Positions 35,782 through 44,686 of a stretch of DNA of 64,000 nucleotides are shown here, piece by piece (the first letter of the stretch is position 1; each line of letters opens with the position of its first letter). Both the position numbers and the translations under genes were made by a program. The stretch comes from Shewanella sp. VB17 (lineage in GTDB: Bacteria > Pseudomonadota > Gammaproteobacteria > Enterobacterales > Shewanellaceae). Below the pieces are notes generated by a model, which saw nothing but the letters and a program-made list of their open reading frames with translations, was not told where the DNA came from and ran no database searches. The stretch spans positions 1,736,001 to 1,800,000 of the forward strand of contig NZ_JABRVS010000001.1 of NCBI RefSeq assembly GCF_013248905.1, given 5' to 3'.

Positions 35782-36219
35782 ATGAGAATAAAAATGATTA
35801 GAATATACAATGAAACTGATATTAGTACTGTCTTAGATATATGGCTTCAAGGATCAATCAAGGCACATAGCTTTGTAGCACCCGAATTCTGGGAGTCACA
35901 AGTTGAAAACATGAGAAATATATATATTCCAGCATCACAGACTTTCGTATTTGAATCAGATTCAAAAATCATTGGTTTCTACTCTTTATTTGAGGATACT
36001 TTAGCCGCTATTTTTGTATCTCCTGAATTCCAAGGGAAAGGAACAGGTAAGCAACTAATTATTCATGCAAAAAATCAATGTACAGAATTAGAATTAAATG
36101 TTTACAAAGAAAATGAAGCGAGTGTTCAATTCTACTTATCTCAAGGTTTCAATATCGTAAGTGAGCAAACAGATGAACATACAGGTCATCAAGAGTACTC
36201 GATGCAACAAAAATCATAG
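35782..36219 (+). CDS. GNAT-family N-acetyltransferase, YjaB-like
   Basis: A 145-aa protein. The GNAT acetyl-CoA-binding motif A is AAIFVSPEFQGKGTGKQLI, then NEASVQFYLSQGF, the usual motif B. Overall pattern and length resemble E. coli YjaB. An upstream in-frame ATG at 35782 (MRIKMIRIYNE) or the one at 35794 (MIRIYNE) may be the start. Begins 56 bp after the IS1111 right end and is followed 12 bp later by a second GNAT gene, so the pair may be one transcript. Substrate unknown. Confidence 0.8.
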   Translation: MRIKMIRIYNETDISTVLDIWLQGSIKAHSFVAPEFWESQVENMRNIYIPASQTFVFESDSKIIGFYSLFEDTLAAIFVSPEFQGKGTGKQLIIHAKNQCTELELNVYKENEASVQFYLSQGFNIVSEQTDEHTGHQEYSMQQKS

Positions 36220-36231
36220 CCAGGGATATTT

Positions 36232-36732
36232 TTGCGTATGCTCCCCAAATTTATACATGAATCATTTGTTGCTCCAATATCTCTAGATACTGAACATTTT
36301 CATTTAAAAGTTCTTGAAGACTCACTTGCAACATTAGATTTTGAAGCTGTGATGTCTAGCCAAAAAAGACTCCAAGGGATTTTTGGCTTAGGCTCAGAGT
36401 GGCCTAAAATAAACATGTCGTTAGAAGAAAATATTGAAAGCCTCAAAATTCACAAAAAAGAATTTGAATCCAAAGAGGCGTTTGCTTATTCAGTCTTTAA
36501 TCATAATAAAACTAAATGCCTTGGCTCTGTTTATATAGATCCTAGTCAATCCCCAAATTACGATTGTGAGGTATATTTATGGGTTAGAGATGATAGTTTG
36601 GCCTTAGATGAAAAGCTTTATAATGCAGTTATTAAATGGCTATCTAACGATTGGCCTTTTTCTAAAATAGCATTTCCAGGACGATGTATTTCGTGGTTAG
36701 AATGGGGTAAACAGTTAAAAGTCGTCTCATAA
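36232..36732 (+). CDS. GNAT-like acetyltransferase
   Basis: A 166-aa protein with the layout of GNAT relatives seen near accessory genes: FVAPISLDTEHFHLKVL, then LDFEAVMSSQKRLQGIFG, SLEENIESLKIHKKEFE, and a GSVYIDPSQSPNYDCEVYLWV core. The start could be TTG 36232 (AGGGA 5 nt upstream) or ATG 36238. The stop codon lies at the boundary of repeat copy 2, just as the DUF2071 gene ends at copy 1, suggesting both cargo genes were joined to the same site. Substrate unknown. Confidence 0.65.
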   Translation: MRMLPKFIHESFVAPISLDTEHFHLKVLEDSLATLDFEAVMSSQKRLQGIFGLGSEWPKINMSLEENIESLKIHKKEFESKEAFAYSVFNHNKTKCLGSVYIDPSQSPNYDCEVYLWVRDDSLALDEKLYNAVIKWLSNDWPFSKIAFPGRCISWLEWGKQLKVVS

Positions 36733-37414
36733 AAAATAAGGATAGGCTGCGGGCAGCCGAGTCATTATTCCAAGTGTTGAACAAGCTCGAGCATGACTCT
36801 TCTACACAAATCTGTACCACAATGAACGTGTTACAAATCGATGTTCAGAGCAGGTAGCTCAATTAATTTGCAAATTAATTGAGTTATTTTAGTTCAGGAG
36901 ATCTGAACTGATTTAAATTGGCTTCTAATGCAATATCGGTTTTCAATTGTACCAATTTATAGCTAATTTTAGCCATCTGCTTTCCTATTTCGAGCTTTTT
37001 TGCTTGTTTAGCACCAACTTGATCAAGAGAAGCGTAAATATTTGACAAAGAACGGAATATTTTAAGTAATTCACTGGCTGACTTTGGACCTATGCCAGGT
37101 ACGCCTGGAATTTTATTGCCACTATCACCCGCCAAAGCTAAATAATCGATAAATTGAGACCGCTCAATCCCTAGCCCTTGTTCTCTTTGTTCAATGGTGA
37201 TGTAGGTTTTATTAAAATGATCCCAACGTTCAATATTGGGGTGAGTTAATTGTGTAAAGCCTTTATCGGTGGAAACAATAATGGCTTTATCTTGATTTTT
37301 AACCAGTTTAGTGGCCAGTGTCGCAATAACATCATCGGCTTCAGACTCAGCATTTATCGAATTTATGTTACGTTCGCTTAAATAAACCTGCAATGCCGGC
37401 AGTGTGTTAGCTAA
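36729..37414. repeat. 686-bp direct repeat, copy 2 (ancestral, within intact xni locus)
   Basis: See copy 1 at 31586-32271. This copy continues without interruption into full-length xni. Together the copies bracket about 4.5 kb of mobile and cargo DNA. Confidence 0.9.
36858..36890 (+). terminator. palindromic terminator downstream of GNAT genes / xni
   Basis: Same 26-bp palindrome as at 31715, followed by TTATTTT on the plus strand. It sits at the convergent ends of the GNAT pair and xni. Confidence 0.55.
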
Positions 37415-37648
37415 GGCCTCTGGCATAGGCTTTCTGCCCTTTTTGTAATCATCATAAAGGGATTTTCGCCATGAGGGGGCATTGCCATCCCATACTATCG
37501 CGACATGAGTCGGTTGATGATATTTAAGTAATTTATTACAGGCTGAGCCAATGCGAATATCTAGGCCATTAATATCATTTTCATTAGGTTGTGCAGCGTG
37601 AATACGACGCACCAAATTTAGACCATCAATGATTAAAAAAGTGTTCAT
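36884..37648 (-). CDS. xni: flap endonuclease Xni (ExoIX)
   Basis: A 254-aa FEN-family 5' flap endonuclease; E. coli Xni is 251 aa. DGLNLVRRIHAA at the start and NAESEADDVIATLA and VSTDKGFTQL carry the acidic metal residues; the helix-hairpin-helix PGVPGIGPKSASELL binds DNA. Cytoplasmic, thought to trim flaps in repair. It is at the right border of the accessory island and its 3' half is duplicated at 31.6-32.3 kb. Convergent with the GNAT pair. Confidence 0.92.
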   Translation of the reverse strand: MNTFLIIDGLNLVRRIHAAQPNENDINGLDIRIGSACNKLLKYHQPTHVAIVWDGNAPSWRKSLYDDYKKGRKPMPEALANTLPALQVYLSERNINSINAESEADDVIATLATKLVKNQDKAIIVSTDKGFTQLTHPNIERWDHFNKTYITIEQREQGLGIERSQFIDYLALAGDSGNKIPGVPGIGPKSASELLKIFRSLSNIYASLDQVGAKQAKKLEIGKQMAKISYKLVQLKTDIALEANLNQFRSPELK

Positions 37649-37764
37649 GAGTTGCCACGGGACTTATTTTTATAGGATTATGAGTACAAAACTTATTTTT
37701 ACTTGGCTAAAGGATACCGAGTATTAGCCTATTATGCAGGTTAATACTCGGTATATGCCGCTTA

Positions 37765-39117
37765 TTACGTATTTATTTTATAACAAGGGAGATATTTACT
37801 GCCTGGTAGCTTCATTCTTTGCTGTTTAACAAAGGCCTTCAGGAGCTTATCCATTAGTGCCATCAAGGTGGGATCGCCTTTTAGTTGGAAAGGACCATTC
37901 TTAACCACACTTTTAATGGTTTCCATTTTTACATTACCGGCGACAATACCTGAGAAAGCTCTTCTGAGATTGGCTGCTAGTTCTGCTTTATTGGATTGAA
38001 AATGTAAGTCGAGGTTACCCATCATTTCGTGTGTTGGATCAAAAGGAAGCTGAAATTCAGGTTCAATTTTTAATGACCAATTGTACTGGTAAGAGTCGCC
38101 TAATGCTTTTCGGTGATCTTTAACAACATCCATGCCATGGCTCATCACTCGAGCGACACGAACTGGATCGTCGATGATAATTTCATACTTACTTTGAGCT
38201 TCTTTGCCTAAAGTTGCGGCGATAAATTCATCGATGCGCAAAAAGTAATCAGCGCTTTCTTTTGGGCCTGTGAGCACCAGTGGAAATGGCATATCCTGAT
38301 TTTCTTCGTTAAGCAGTATACCTAATAAATAGAGCAGTTCTTCAGCTGTGCCAGCACCGCCAGGGAAAATCACAATACCGTGACCAAGTCGGACAAAAGC
38401 TTCTAACCGTTTTTCTATATCGGGTAGGATCACTAATTCATTAACAATTTGATTGGGGGGCTCAGCGGCAATTATACTTGGCTCTGTGAGCCCAATATAA
38501 CGTGCTTTAACGATACGCTGTTTAGCATGGCCTATGGCCGCGCCCTTCATTGGGCCTTCCATTGCACCTGGCCCACAGCCGGTACAAATGTTCATTTCGC
38601 GTAATCCCAGTTCGTAACCCACATTTTGAGTATATTGGAACTCGATATCATTGATACTATGTCCCCCCCAGCAGACGACAATACTGGGTTCTTCTAAGGG
38701 AATAACGTGTCCATTTCTTAGAATATCGAACACAACATTGGTGATATGACTCGGATTGGTTAAATTGATATGACTGAGATTGTCGTAGCGATCACTAAGA
38801 TAAACAATATCACGTAATACAGCGAATAAGTGCTCTTGAATACCCGCTATTATTTTGCCATCGACAAAGGCTGCTTCAGGTGGATTAATTAGCTCGATTT
38901 TTATACCGCGTTCACGACGAAGTATATTGATATTAAAATCACTGAACTGGTGAAACAGACCTTCTGCATTATCACTATGTAGACCTGAGGCGAGCACAGC
39001 GAGTGAGCAGCTGCGATAAAGTTGATAAAGCTCACTTTTTGAGTTTTGTTTGAGGCGATCGACTTCCAGTTGGGAAAGTTGATCCATGCTACCTCGAGGA
39101 CTGACCTTTACTATCAT
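37765..39117 (-). CDS. ppnN: pyrimidine/purine-5'-nucleotide nucleosidase PpnN
   Basis: A 450-aa protein matching E. coli PpnN (YgdH, 454 aa) end to end, from the VSPRGSMDQLSQLEVD start to MKLPGSKYLPCYKI at the end. PpnN cleaves nucleoside monophosphates to base and ribose 5-phosphate and is stimulated by (p)ppGpp in E. coli. The LOG-type motif PGGAGTAEELLYLLG and CTGCGPGAMEGPMKGA are intact. Same strand as xni and next to it, as ygdH and xni are in E. coli. Confidence 0.93.
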   Translation of the reverse strand: MIVKVSPRGSMDQLSQLEVDRLKQNSKSELYQLYRSCSLAVLASGLHSDNAEGLFHQFSDFNINILRRERGIKIELINPPEAAFVDGKIIAGIQEHLFAVLRDIVYLSDRYDNLSHINLTNPSHITNVVFDILRNGHVIPLEEPSIVVCWGGHSINDIEFQYTQNVGYELGLREMNICTGCGPGAMEGPMKGAAIGHAKQRIVKARYIGLTEPSIIAAEPPNQIVNELVILPDIEKRLEAFVRLGHGIVIFPGGAGTAEELLYLLGILLNEENQDMPFPLVLTGPKESADYFLRIDEFIAATLGKEAQSKYEIIIDDPVRVARVMSHGMDVVKDHRKALGDSYQYNWSLKIEPEFQLPFDPTHEMMGNLDLHFQSNKAELAANLRRAFSGIVAGNVKMETIKSVVKNGPFQLKGDPTLMALMDKLLKAFVKQQRMKLPGSKYLPCYKINT

Positions 39118-39216
39118 AACAACTCCTTAGCTCTGATGGGAGTTCAAGGGTGTGCTGCAAAAGCACCTTTATTAAGGTGCTAAGCCTACTCCTATTAATG
39201 CTAAATAACGGTAGAC

Positions 39217-39348
39217 TTACACGTCAATGGTGACCCAGTTTTTGCTTTTATGTTTAGCTCTGTAGAGTGCTGTATTTACTTGATCAAAGGTATCATTGAT
39301 CAGCTTATGTACTAAAATTTGTGCAGTACTTATAGATACTGTAACCAT
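39217..39348 (-). pseudogene. remnant of a GGDEF-domain C-terminus
   Basis: A 43-codon minus-strand frame reads MVTVSISTAQ… and ends with NTALYRAKHKSKNWVTI, the pattern of the last helix of GGDEF domains (ALYRAKxxGRN). The GGDEF signature and everything before it are gone. The remainder of the 416-bp gap 39118-39533 holds no other gene. Confidence 0.6.
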
Positions 39349-39533
39349 AATTTACTGATTTTTAAACTTTAAATGAATACTTTTTATTCTTTTGGTTTAA
39401 TTAGTTTGATTTTTGTTCATTTCGGGTGACATTTTTATCCAGTATAAACAGAAATTTTTTGGCAATACTGATGTTATACTCGCGAAATAAAATGTTTGAA
39501 ATAGATAACAATAATAACAGAAGGATGTAAAGA

Positions 39534-41339
39534 GTGAAGCCGATTATGACATTGATGTTAGTGAGCGAGCTATTTTTTTCAATACCAGTTCAAGCTGAGG
39601 TTAATTATCGCGTTGATTTAACCCAGTCTCAGCACCATCTAGCACATGTAGAAGTCGATTTTCCTCGTTCTGATAGTCAAGAGCTTACAGTACATCTCCC
39701 TGTGTGGAGAACAGGAAAGTATCAAGTATTACCGCTGGCTGATTCAATCAGAATGTTTAGCGCTAAAGATGATATGGGAGCTGAGTTGCCTGTATCACGT
39801 ATTGCGAGTGGAGAATGGTTGGTTTCTCTTAGTCAACCTACAGCTGTCTCAATTAGCTATCAGCTTTATGCTAATAAACTGGGACAACGAGTGGGTCATG
39901 TCGATGCCAGTCATGCTTTTCTCGATGCCAGTGGCGCATTTGTTTACAGCCCTGAATTTAGAGATGAGCCTATTCGTGTGTCGATGAATGTTCCGTCCAA
40001 CTGGAAGAGTTATTCAGGCATGTCTGCTGGTGCTCAGGTGAATTCTTTTATTGCCACTAATTATGATGTCTTGGTCGACTCCCCGATTGAAACTGGGATT
40101 AATCAACATAGGGTATTTTCAGCCGATGGCCGTGACTATGAATTAGTCGTCTGGGGAGAGGGGAATTATGATATCGAGCAAATGGTTATCGATCTAACGA
40201 AATTAAGTGGTGAGGCTGGAGTCATATGGGACGATTATCCGTTTGAACGTTATGTTTATATGGTGCAGGCCACTAGCGGGGAAAGTGGTGCCACAGAACA
40301 TCTAAATTCGACCATCATTCAAAGACCTAGATTTAGTTATCGTGAACGTGATGATTACTTGGAGTTTATTAAAACAGCATCCCATGAATTTATTCATACT
40401 TGGAATGTCAAAGCGTATCGGCCTCAGGATTTGGTACCTTACGATTACCAGCAAGAAAATATTAGTGAACTATTATGGATTGCAGAAGGCTCGACCAGTT
40501 ATTTTGAGAGTCAATTATTACTGCGGGCGGGCGTGATAACGATCAAAGAATTTCTCGCTGATCTGGCTAAGCGTATCGAAAGAAATGAGTCTACTCCTGG
40601 TCGAAAAGTACAATCAGTTGCCGAAGCCAGTGTCAACCAGTGGGCGAGCACTGGTGGTGATTATGCCATCAATCACAGTGCGAATATTTATTTTGAAGGT
40701 TTTCTGGTGTCATTAGCATTAGATTTTTCCTTGCTAGACAATACTGATTTAAAGTATTCCTATCGTGATGTGCACAAAAGGCTGTATCGCGAGCACAAGC
40801 TTCCTCTTGGGTATGGTGTTGTCGATGTACTCAATATTCTTAAACATATTAGTGGTAAAGATTATAGTGCTTGGTGGCAGAGTCATGTGAATAGCCCTTT
40901 GACGATCGATTTTTCTGACTTATTAGCACTATCAGGCTTGAAGATGAATAATGACGAGGGAGCCAAAGTCACGGCTTATTCTGGTATGGATGCCAGTAAC
41001 ACATCTCTTAAATTAAAGCATGTGTTAAAAAATGGACCCGCTTGGAATGCTGGTATTGTACAAGGTGATGACATCGTTGCAATTAATAGTCTTAAAGTAT
41101 CAGCAGGAGAGCTAAAGTCACGCATTAACGATTTCAAACCAGGTGCCAAAATTGAAGTAACGCTGTTTAGTAATGATAAGCTTAGAACGGTGATTTTAAC
41201 TTTAGGTGAGCAACCGTTGGATAAACTTCAACTGATCAGTGTGAAGCATCCGAGCCGCCGTCAGAAAGCATTTTTTAAAGCCTGGTTAGGTATCGATTGG
41301 CCCTTCGATAAGAAGGGAAATATTAAAGATGAAGATTAA
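39534..41339 (+). CDS. M61-family (glycyl) aminopeptidase with PDZ domain, exported
   Basis: A 601-aa zinc peptidase. GTG start at 39534 with AAGGA upstream; the first ~21 residues form a signal peptide (MLVSELFFSIPVQA then EVN). The M61 N-terminal beta region is followed by the catalytic HEFIHTWNVKAYRP (HExxH) and WIAEGSTSYFESQLL, and a C-terminal PDZ domain (about 480-570; NGPAWNAGIVQGDDIVAINS). Likely periplasmic, cleaving glycine- or alanine-starting peptides. Not in an evident operon; faces rdgC convergently. Confidence 0.88.
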   Translation: MKPIMTLMLVSELFFSIPVQAEVNYRVDLTQSQHHLAHVEVDFPRSDSQELTVHLPVWRTGKYQVLPLADSIRMFSAKDDMGAELPVSRIASGEWLVSLSQPTAVSISYQLYANKLGQRVGHVDASHAFLDASGAFVYSPEFRDEPIRVSMNVPSNWKSYSGMSAGAQVNSFIATNYDVLVDSPIETGINQHRVFSADGRDYELVVWGEGNYDIEQMVIDLTKLSGEAGVIWDDYPFERYVYMVQATSGESGATEHLNSTIIQRPRFSYRERDDYLEFIKTASHEFIHTWNVKAYRPQDLVPYDYQQENISELLWIAEGSTSYFESQLLLRAGVITIKEFLADLAKRIERNESTPGRKVQSVAEASVNQWASTGGDYAINHSANIYFEGFLVSLALDFSLLDNTDLKYSYRDVHKRLYREHKLPLGYGVVDVLNILKHISGKDYSAWWQSHVNSPLTIDFSDLLALSGLKMNNDEGAKVTAYSGMDASNTSLKLKHVLKNGPAWNAGIVQGDDIVAINSLKVSAGELKSRINDFKPGAKIEVTLFSNDKLRTVILTLGEQPLDKLQLISVKHPSRRQKAFFKAWLGIDWPFDKKGNIKDED

Positions 41340-41381
41340 TTGTTAAAAGAGAGCGTTATGATTTTTTGGACATCAATAGCA

Positions 41382-41488
41382 GAGACAAAGTAAATTTCTT
41401 ACCGTCTTTGGGAAATTGACATAAGTGTTCCAGACACAAAGTAAATTTCTTACCGTCCTTGGGAAATTGACATAAGTGTTCCAGACAC
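41382..41488. repeat. 51-bp tandem repeat, two copies
   Basis: The unit containing CAAAGTAAATTTCTTACCG and GACATAAGTGTTCC recurs with a 51-bp period (41386 and 41437) with one T/C difference, plus a trailing AGACACAAA. Non-coding, between the peptidase gene and the shared terminator. Confidence 0.8.
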
Positions 41489-41516
41489 AAAAAAGGTGCT
41501 AATTAGCACCTTTTTT
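41489..41516. terminator. bidirectional terminator between M61 peptidase and rdgC
   Basis: Palindrome GGTGCTAATTAGCACC (41495-41510) with A6 on one side and T6 on the other; serves both converging genes. Confidence 0.9.
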
Positions 41517-41524
41517 ATGGGTAT

Positions 41525-42436
41525 TTAAAGGGTATCTTCTACACCACCTAACACCTCTACCAATGAATTAATTAAGGCGATAATTTCACTGCCCATAAGG
41601 ACAAAATCGGCGTCTAAACGTGCCATAGGGTCTTCGGTGCCAATTTCGTCATTGCCAGCTCTGAATTCTTCAGAGAATTTGAGGCGTTTAATGCCTGCAT
41701 CAGATTGCATCAAAAATGCGATTGATTGACCGAAATGTAGCGCCAGTTTATGTACCTGTTTACCCACTTCGATATGAGCGAGTACTTCATCTTCGGTGAG
41801 ATCTTGTTGCTTAAAGCGAACAATTCCTCCTTCATCAGAGTCGGTTTTAAATTCAGCCTCATCCTGCATAATAAAAGGTGTTGGTGTGCAGTTTCCTTTC
41901 ACCCATTCCGTGAGTTGAGTTTCGATAGGGGCTTTAAAGCTTAACGGAATAATGGGCAGTGAGCCTAAGGCTTTTCTTAACAAAGCTAAGAGTTCTTCCG
42001 ATTTAGCGGCGCTTGAGCTATCGACTAAAATCATTTCAATTTCAGGGATGATAAGAGCATGGATTTGGCTACGTCTGGTGAAAGCACGAGGAAGTAAGGT
42101 CATGATGATTTCTTCTTTCATCGCATCCTTTTCTTTTTTAGCCAATTTACGATCTTCTTCAGCTTCAATTTGGGTTATTTTTTCTTCGAGAGCTTCTTTT
42201 ATCACTTGGCTTGGAAGGATTTTTTCTTCTTTTGTGGCACAGATAAGGTGACGATCACTTGCACTGTGTACTAAAGAAAGGCCTTTTTTTCCCAGTGCGT
42301 TAGAGAAACCAAATTTGCTAATGTCTTGGCTTGAACATGGAGAGAAGGTGAAGTCCTCCAATGATTTTTCAAGCGCTTCTGCATCAACAGAGAAAGGTTT
42401 ATTGAAACGGTAAACAGTCAGGTTTTTAAACCACAT
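41525..42436 (-). CDS. rdgC: recombination-associated protein RdgC
   Basis: A 303-aa protein, the same length as E. coli RdgC, with the hallmark MWFKNLTVYRFNKPF start and FSPCSSQDISKFGFSNALG. RdgC forms a ring dimer on duplex DNA and modulates RecA-dependent recombination; it is nucleoid-associated. Single gene ending at the bidirectional terminator 41489-41516. No oddity seen. Confidence 0.95.
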   Translation of the reverse strand: MWFKNLTVYRFNKPFSVDAEALEKSLEDFTFSPCSSQDISKFGFSNALGKKGLSLVHSASDRHLICATKEEKILPSQVIKEALEEKITQIEAEEDRKLAKKEKDAMKEEIIMTLLPRAFTRRSQIHALIIPEIEMILVDSSSAAKSEELLALLRKALGSLPIIPLSFKAPIETQLTEWVKGNCTPTPFIMQDEAEFKTDSDEGGIVRFKQQDLTEDEVLAHIEVGKQVHKLALHFGQSIAFLMQSDAGIKRLKFSEEFRAGNDEIGTEDPMARLDADFVLMGSEIIALINSLVEVLGGVEDTL

Positions 42437-42742
42437 AATGAGCGCCCAAGTAAAATTAAAGGCGCAGTGTAAGGCATTGCCGAGTTCGGGTAAACCGCAA
42501 AACCTGTAAACATGGCTATCGAATTTTGAGTAGCGTTCATATTTAACAAAAGTGTCATAAAAACATTATCCTATCTTTATTTATTAGTTTTAAAGGCATG
42601 TAGGTGGAAAATCACATTATCTTGACTATGTTTTATTTGCACTGAACGATAATTGAAATAAAAATGTAACACAAGTATAGCAAACTCGTTGATATTACAA
42701 CCTATAACCAAAGACGAATGTATACGTCGAAAGGATAAAATG

Positions 42743-43696
42743 ATGAACAATTTTTATAAAACAGTACTCGCTTCTTCTCTTACGCTCGCGACATTGGCTT
42801 CAGCCAATGCTGCAGAACCTATCACGGTTTACGGCAAGTTGAATGTCACAGCTCAATCTAATGATGTCCAGAATGAGTCGGAAACAACTATTCAGAGTAA
42901 TGCTTCACGTTTAGGTGTGAAAGGTGCATTTGAACTAAGCAGTGCATTAGAAGCTTTTTATACAATTGAATATGAAGTCGATACGGGCAATGATAGCAAG
43001 GACAATTTTAAAGCCCGTAATCAATTTGTGGGGTTAAGAGGTGGTTTTGGTGCCATATCTGTGGGTCGTAATGATACGATGCTTAAGCAGTCTCAAGGTA
43101 AAATCGATCTATTTAATGATCTTTCTGGAGATTTAAAAAACTTGTTTAAGGGAGAGAATCGTCTGGCACAAACTGCAACATATCTTTCTCCGTCATTTAG
43201 TGGTTTTAAGTTGGGTGCAACTTATGCAGCCAGTGGCGATGGCGATCAGTTTGAGCAAGATGGATACAGTTTAGCGGCGATGTACGGTGATGCTAAATTG
43301 AAAAAATCCCCTATTTATGTGGCGGTTGCTTATGATTCAGATGTTAAGGGCTACGAAGTTGTACGTGCAACGCTACAAGGTAAAATCGCAGGTTTAATGA
43401 TAGGCGGTATGTATCAGCAAGAAGAGAAGGTATATGCAATGACTGGAACTACTGTTAATCCTTTTGATGGCGACAGTTATACCGGTTATCTATTCAATGC
43501 GGCTTATACGATTAATGCTGTTGTACTTAAAGCACAATATCAAGACATGGAAGACAAGGGGGACTCTTGGTCTGTCGGTGGTGATTATAAGCTAGGTAAA
43601 CCGACTAAATTGTTTGCTTTTTATACCAGCCGTTCGTACGAAAGTAGCGATGATGACGATAATTTCTTTGGCTTAGGTATCGAGCACAAGTTTTAA
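42743..43696 (+). CDS. Gram-negative general porin (OmpC-like trimeric family)
   Basis: Outer-membrane beta-barrel of about 317 aa. Start ATG 42743 (AAGGA 7 nt upstream; ATG 42740 also possible). Signal peptide MNNFYKTVLASSLTLATLASANA then AEPITVYGKLNVTAQ, the typical first strand. RLGVKGAFEL and FKARNQFVGLRGGFGAISVGRND are porin strands 2-5, and the chain ends with phenylalanine (IEHKF) for Bam recognition. It sits directly upstream of phoB-phoR, so a phosphate-starvation porin is possible, though only one weak Pho-like half-site (GTGTCAT near 42552) is upstream. Confidence 0.9.
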   Translation: MNNFYKTVLASSLTLATLASANAAEPITVYGKLNVTAQSNDVQNESETTIQSNASRLGVKGAFELSSALEAFYTIEYEVDTGNDSKDNFKARNQFVGLRGGFGAISVGRNDTMLKQSQGKIDLFNDLSGDLKNLFKGENRLAQTATYLSPSFSGFKLGATYAASGDGDQFEQDGYSLAAMYGDAKLKKSPIYVAVAYDSDVKGYEVVRATLQGKIAGLMIGGMYQQEEKVYAMTGTTVNPFDGDSYTGYLFNAAYTINAVVLKAQYQDMEDKGDSWSVGGDYKLGKPTKLFAFYTSRSYESSDDDDNFFGLGIEHKF

Positions 43697-43725
43697 TCTA
43701 GCTTAGCATAATAAAAAAACGTGTT

Positions 43726-43761
43726 AAATGCCGATCAGTTGAGCTGATTGGCATTTTTATT
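43726..43761 (+). terminator. terminator after the porin gene
   Basis: AAATGCCGATCAG pairs with CTGATTGGCATTT with G-U tolerance, followed by a T-run; 30 bp after the porin stop. Confidence 0.8.
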
Positions 43762-43826
43762 TAAAGGCTGGCTTTGTGAGCCTTAAATTATGACAAGTTT
43801 TCGTTATTTATGACAATATAGTATTG

Positions 43827-43844
43827 TTGGTCATAATTTTGTAA
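43827..43844 (+). promoter_or_regulatory. candidate Pho box upstream of phoB
   Basis: TGGTCAT and TTGTAAT are separated by exactly 4 nt, matching the two 7-mers of the PhoB consensus (CTGTCAT-N4-CTGTCA) at about 5 of 7 positions each, 53 bp before the phoB start. Two further TGTCAT-type units lie just upstream on the minus strand (around 43791 and 43811). Supports autoregulation of phoBR. Confidence 0.5.
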
Positions 43845-43896
43845 TAAAACTGACCAATAATAGACGTGTGAACATTCATCGGATAGAAGATCTTAT

Positions 43897-44586
43897 ATGA
43901 CTGCTAGGATATTAATTGTTGAAGATGAGTTAGCGATTAGAGAAATGCTAACTTTTGTATTGGAACAGCATGGTTTTGTTACCACCACAGCTGAAGATTT
44001 TGATTCTGCATTAGACATGATTTCGGAGCCGTATCCCGATCTTATTTTACTTGATTGGATGTTTCCCGGTGGTAGCGGTATTCAGTTAGCTAAACGTTTA
44101 CGTCAAGATGAATTTACTCGTCAAATTCCGATCATTATGTTGACAGCTCGAGGTGAAGAGGAAGATAAGTTACGGGGTCTCGAAGTGGGGGCTGATGATT
44201 ATATGACGAAACCTTTTTCGCCTAAAGAGTTAGTGGCAAGAATTAAAGCGGTCATACGCCGCAGTTCTCCCACGAGTTTAGAAGAGCCTATTGATGTGCA
44301 GGGGCTCATGTTAGATCCTATTAGTCACAGAGTGACTGTGGGTGATCATGTTTTGGATATGGGACCGACAGAATTCAGATTACTGCACTTTTTTATGACA
44401 CACCCAGAACGCGTTTATAGCCGTGAGCAATTACTTGATAACGTATGGGGGATGAATGTTTATGTTGAAGATCGTACGGTTGATGTGCATATTAGGCGAT
44501 TAAGGAAGGCGATTGAGGTCTCAAGCCATGATCGTTTAATTCAAACGGTAAGAGGATCGGGTTACCGTTTTTCAACTCGACTATAA
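43897..44586 (+). CDS. phoB: phosphate-regulon response regulator PhoB
   Basis: A 229-aa OmpR/PhoB-type regulator. Receiver domain (1-120) with EDE acidic pair, phosphoacceptor aspartate in LILLDWMFPGGSG, and MTKPFSPKEL; winged-helix DNA-binding domain (about 130-227) with VYSREQLLDNVWG and EDRTVDVHIRRLRK. Length equals E. coli PhoB. Followed 100 bp later by phoR, and pstS with Pho boxes comes next, so it is PhoB rather than another OmpR paralogue. Confidence 0.95.
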   Translation: MTARILIVEDELAIREMLTFVLEQHGFVTTTAEDFDSALDMISEPYPDLILLDWMFPGGSGIQLAKRLRQDEFTRQIPIIMLTARGEEEDKLRGLEVGADDYMTKPFSPKELVARIKAVIRRSSPTSLEEPIDVQGLMLDPISHRVTVGDHVLDMGPTEFRLLHFFMTHPERVYSREQLLDNVWGMNVYVEDRTVDVHIRRLRKAIEVSSHDRLIQTVRGSGYRFSTRL

Positions 44587-44686
44587 CTGCATGATTTGAT
44601 TGTTTATACTTTGTGAGTTCGGGGTGTAAGTTAGTTGGGGTATTTTGTGCTTCATTATTTTCTTTAATAGTCTGGATAGTATTTAT

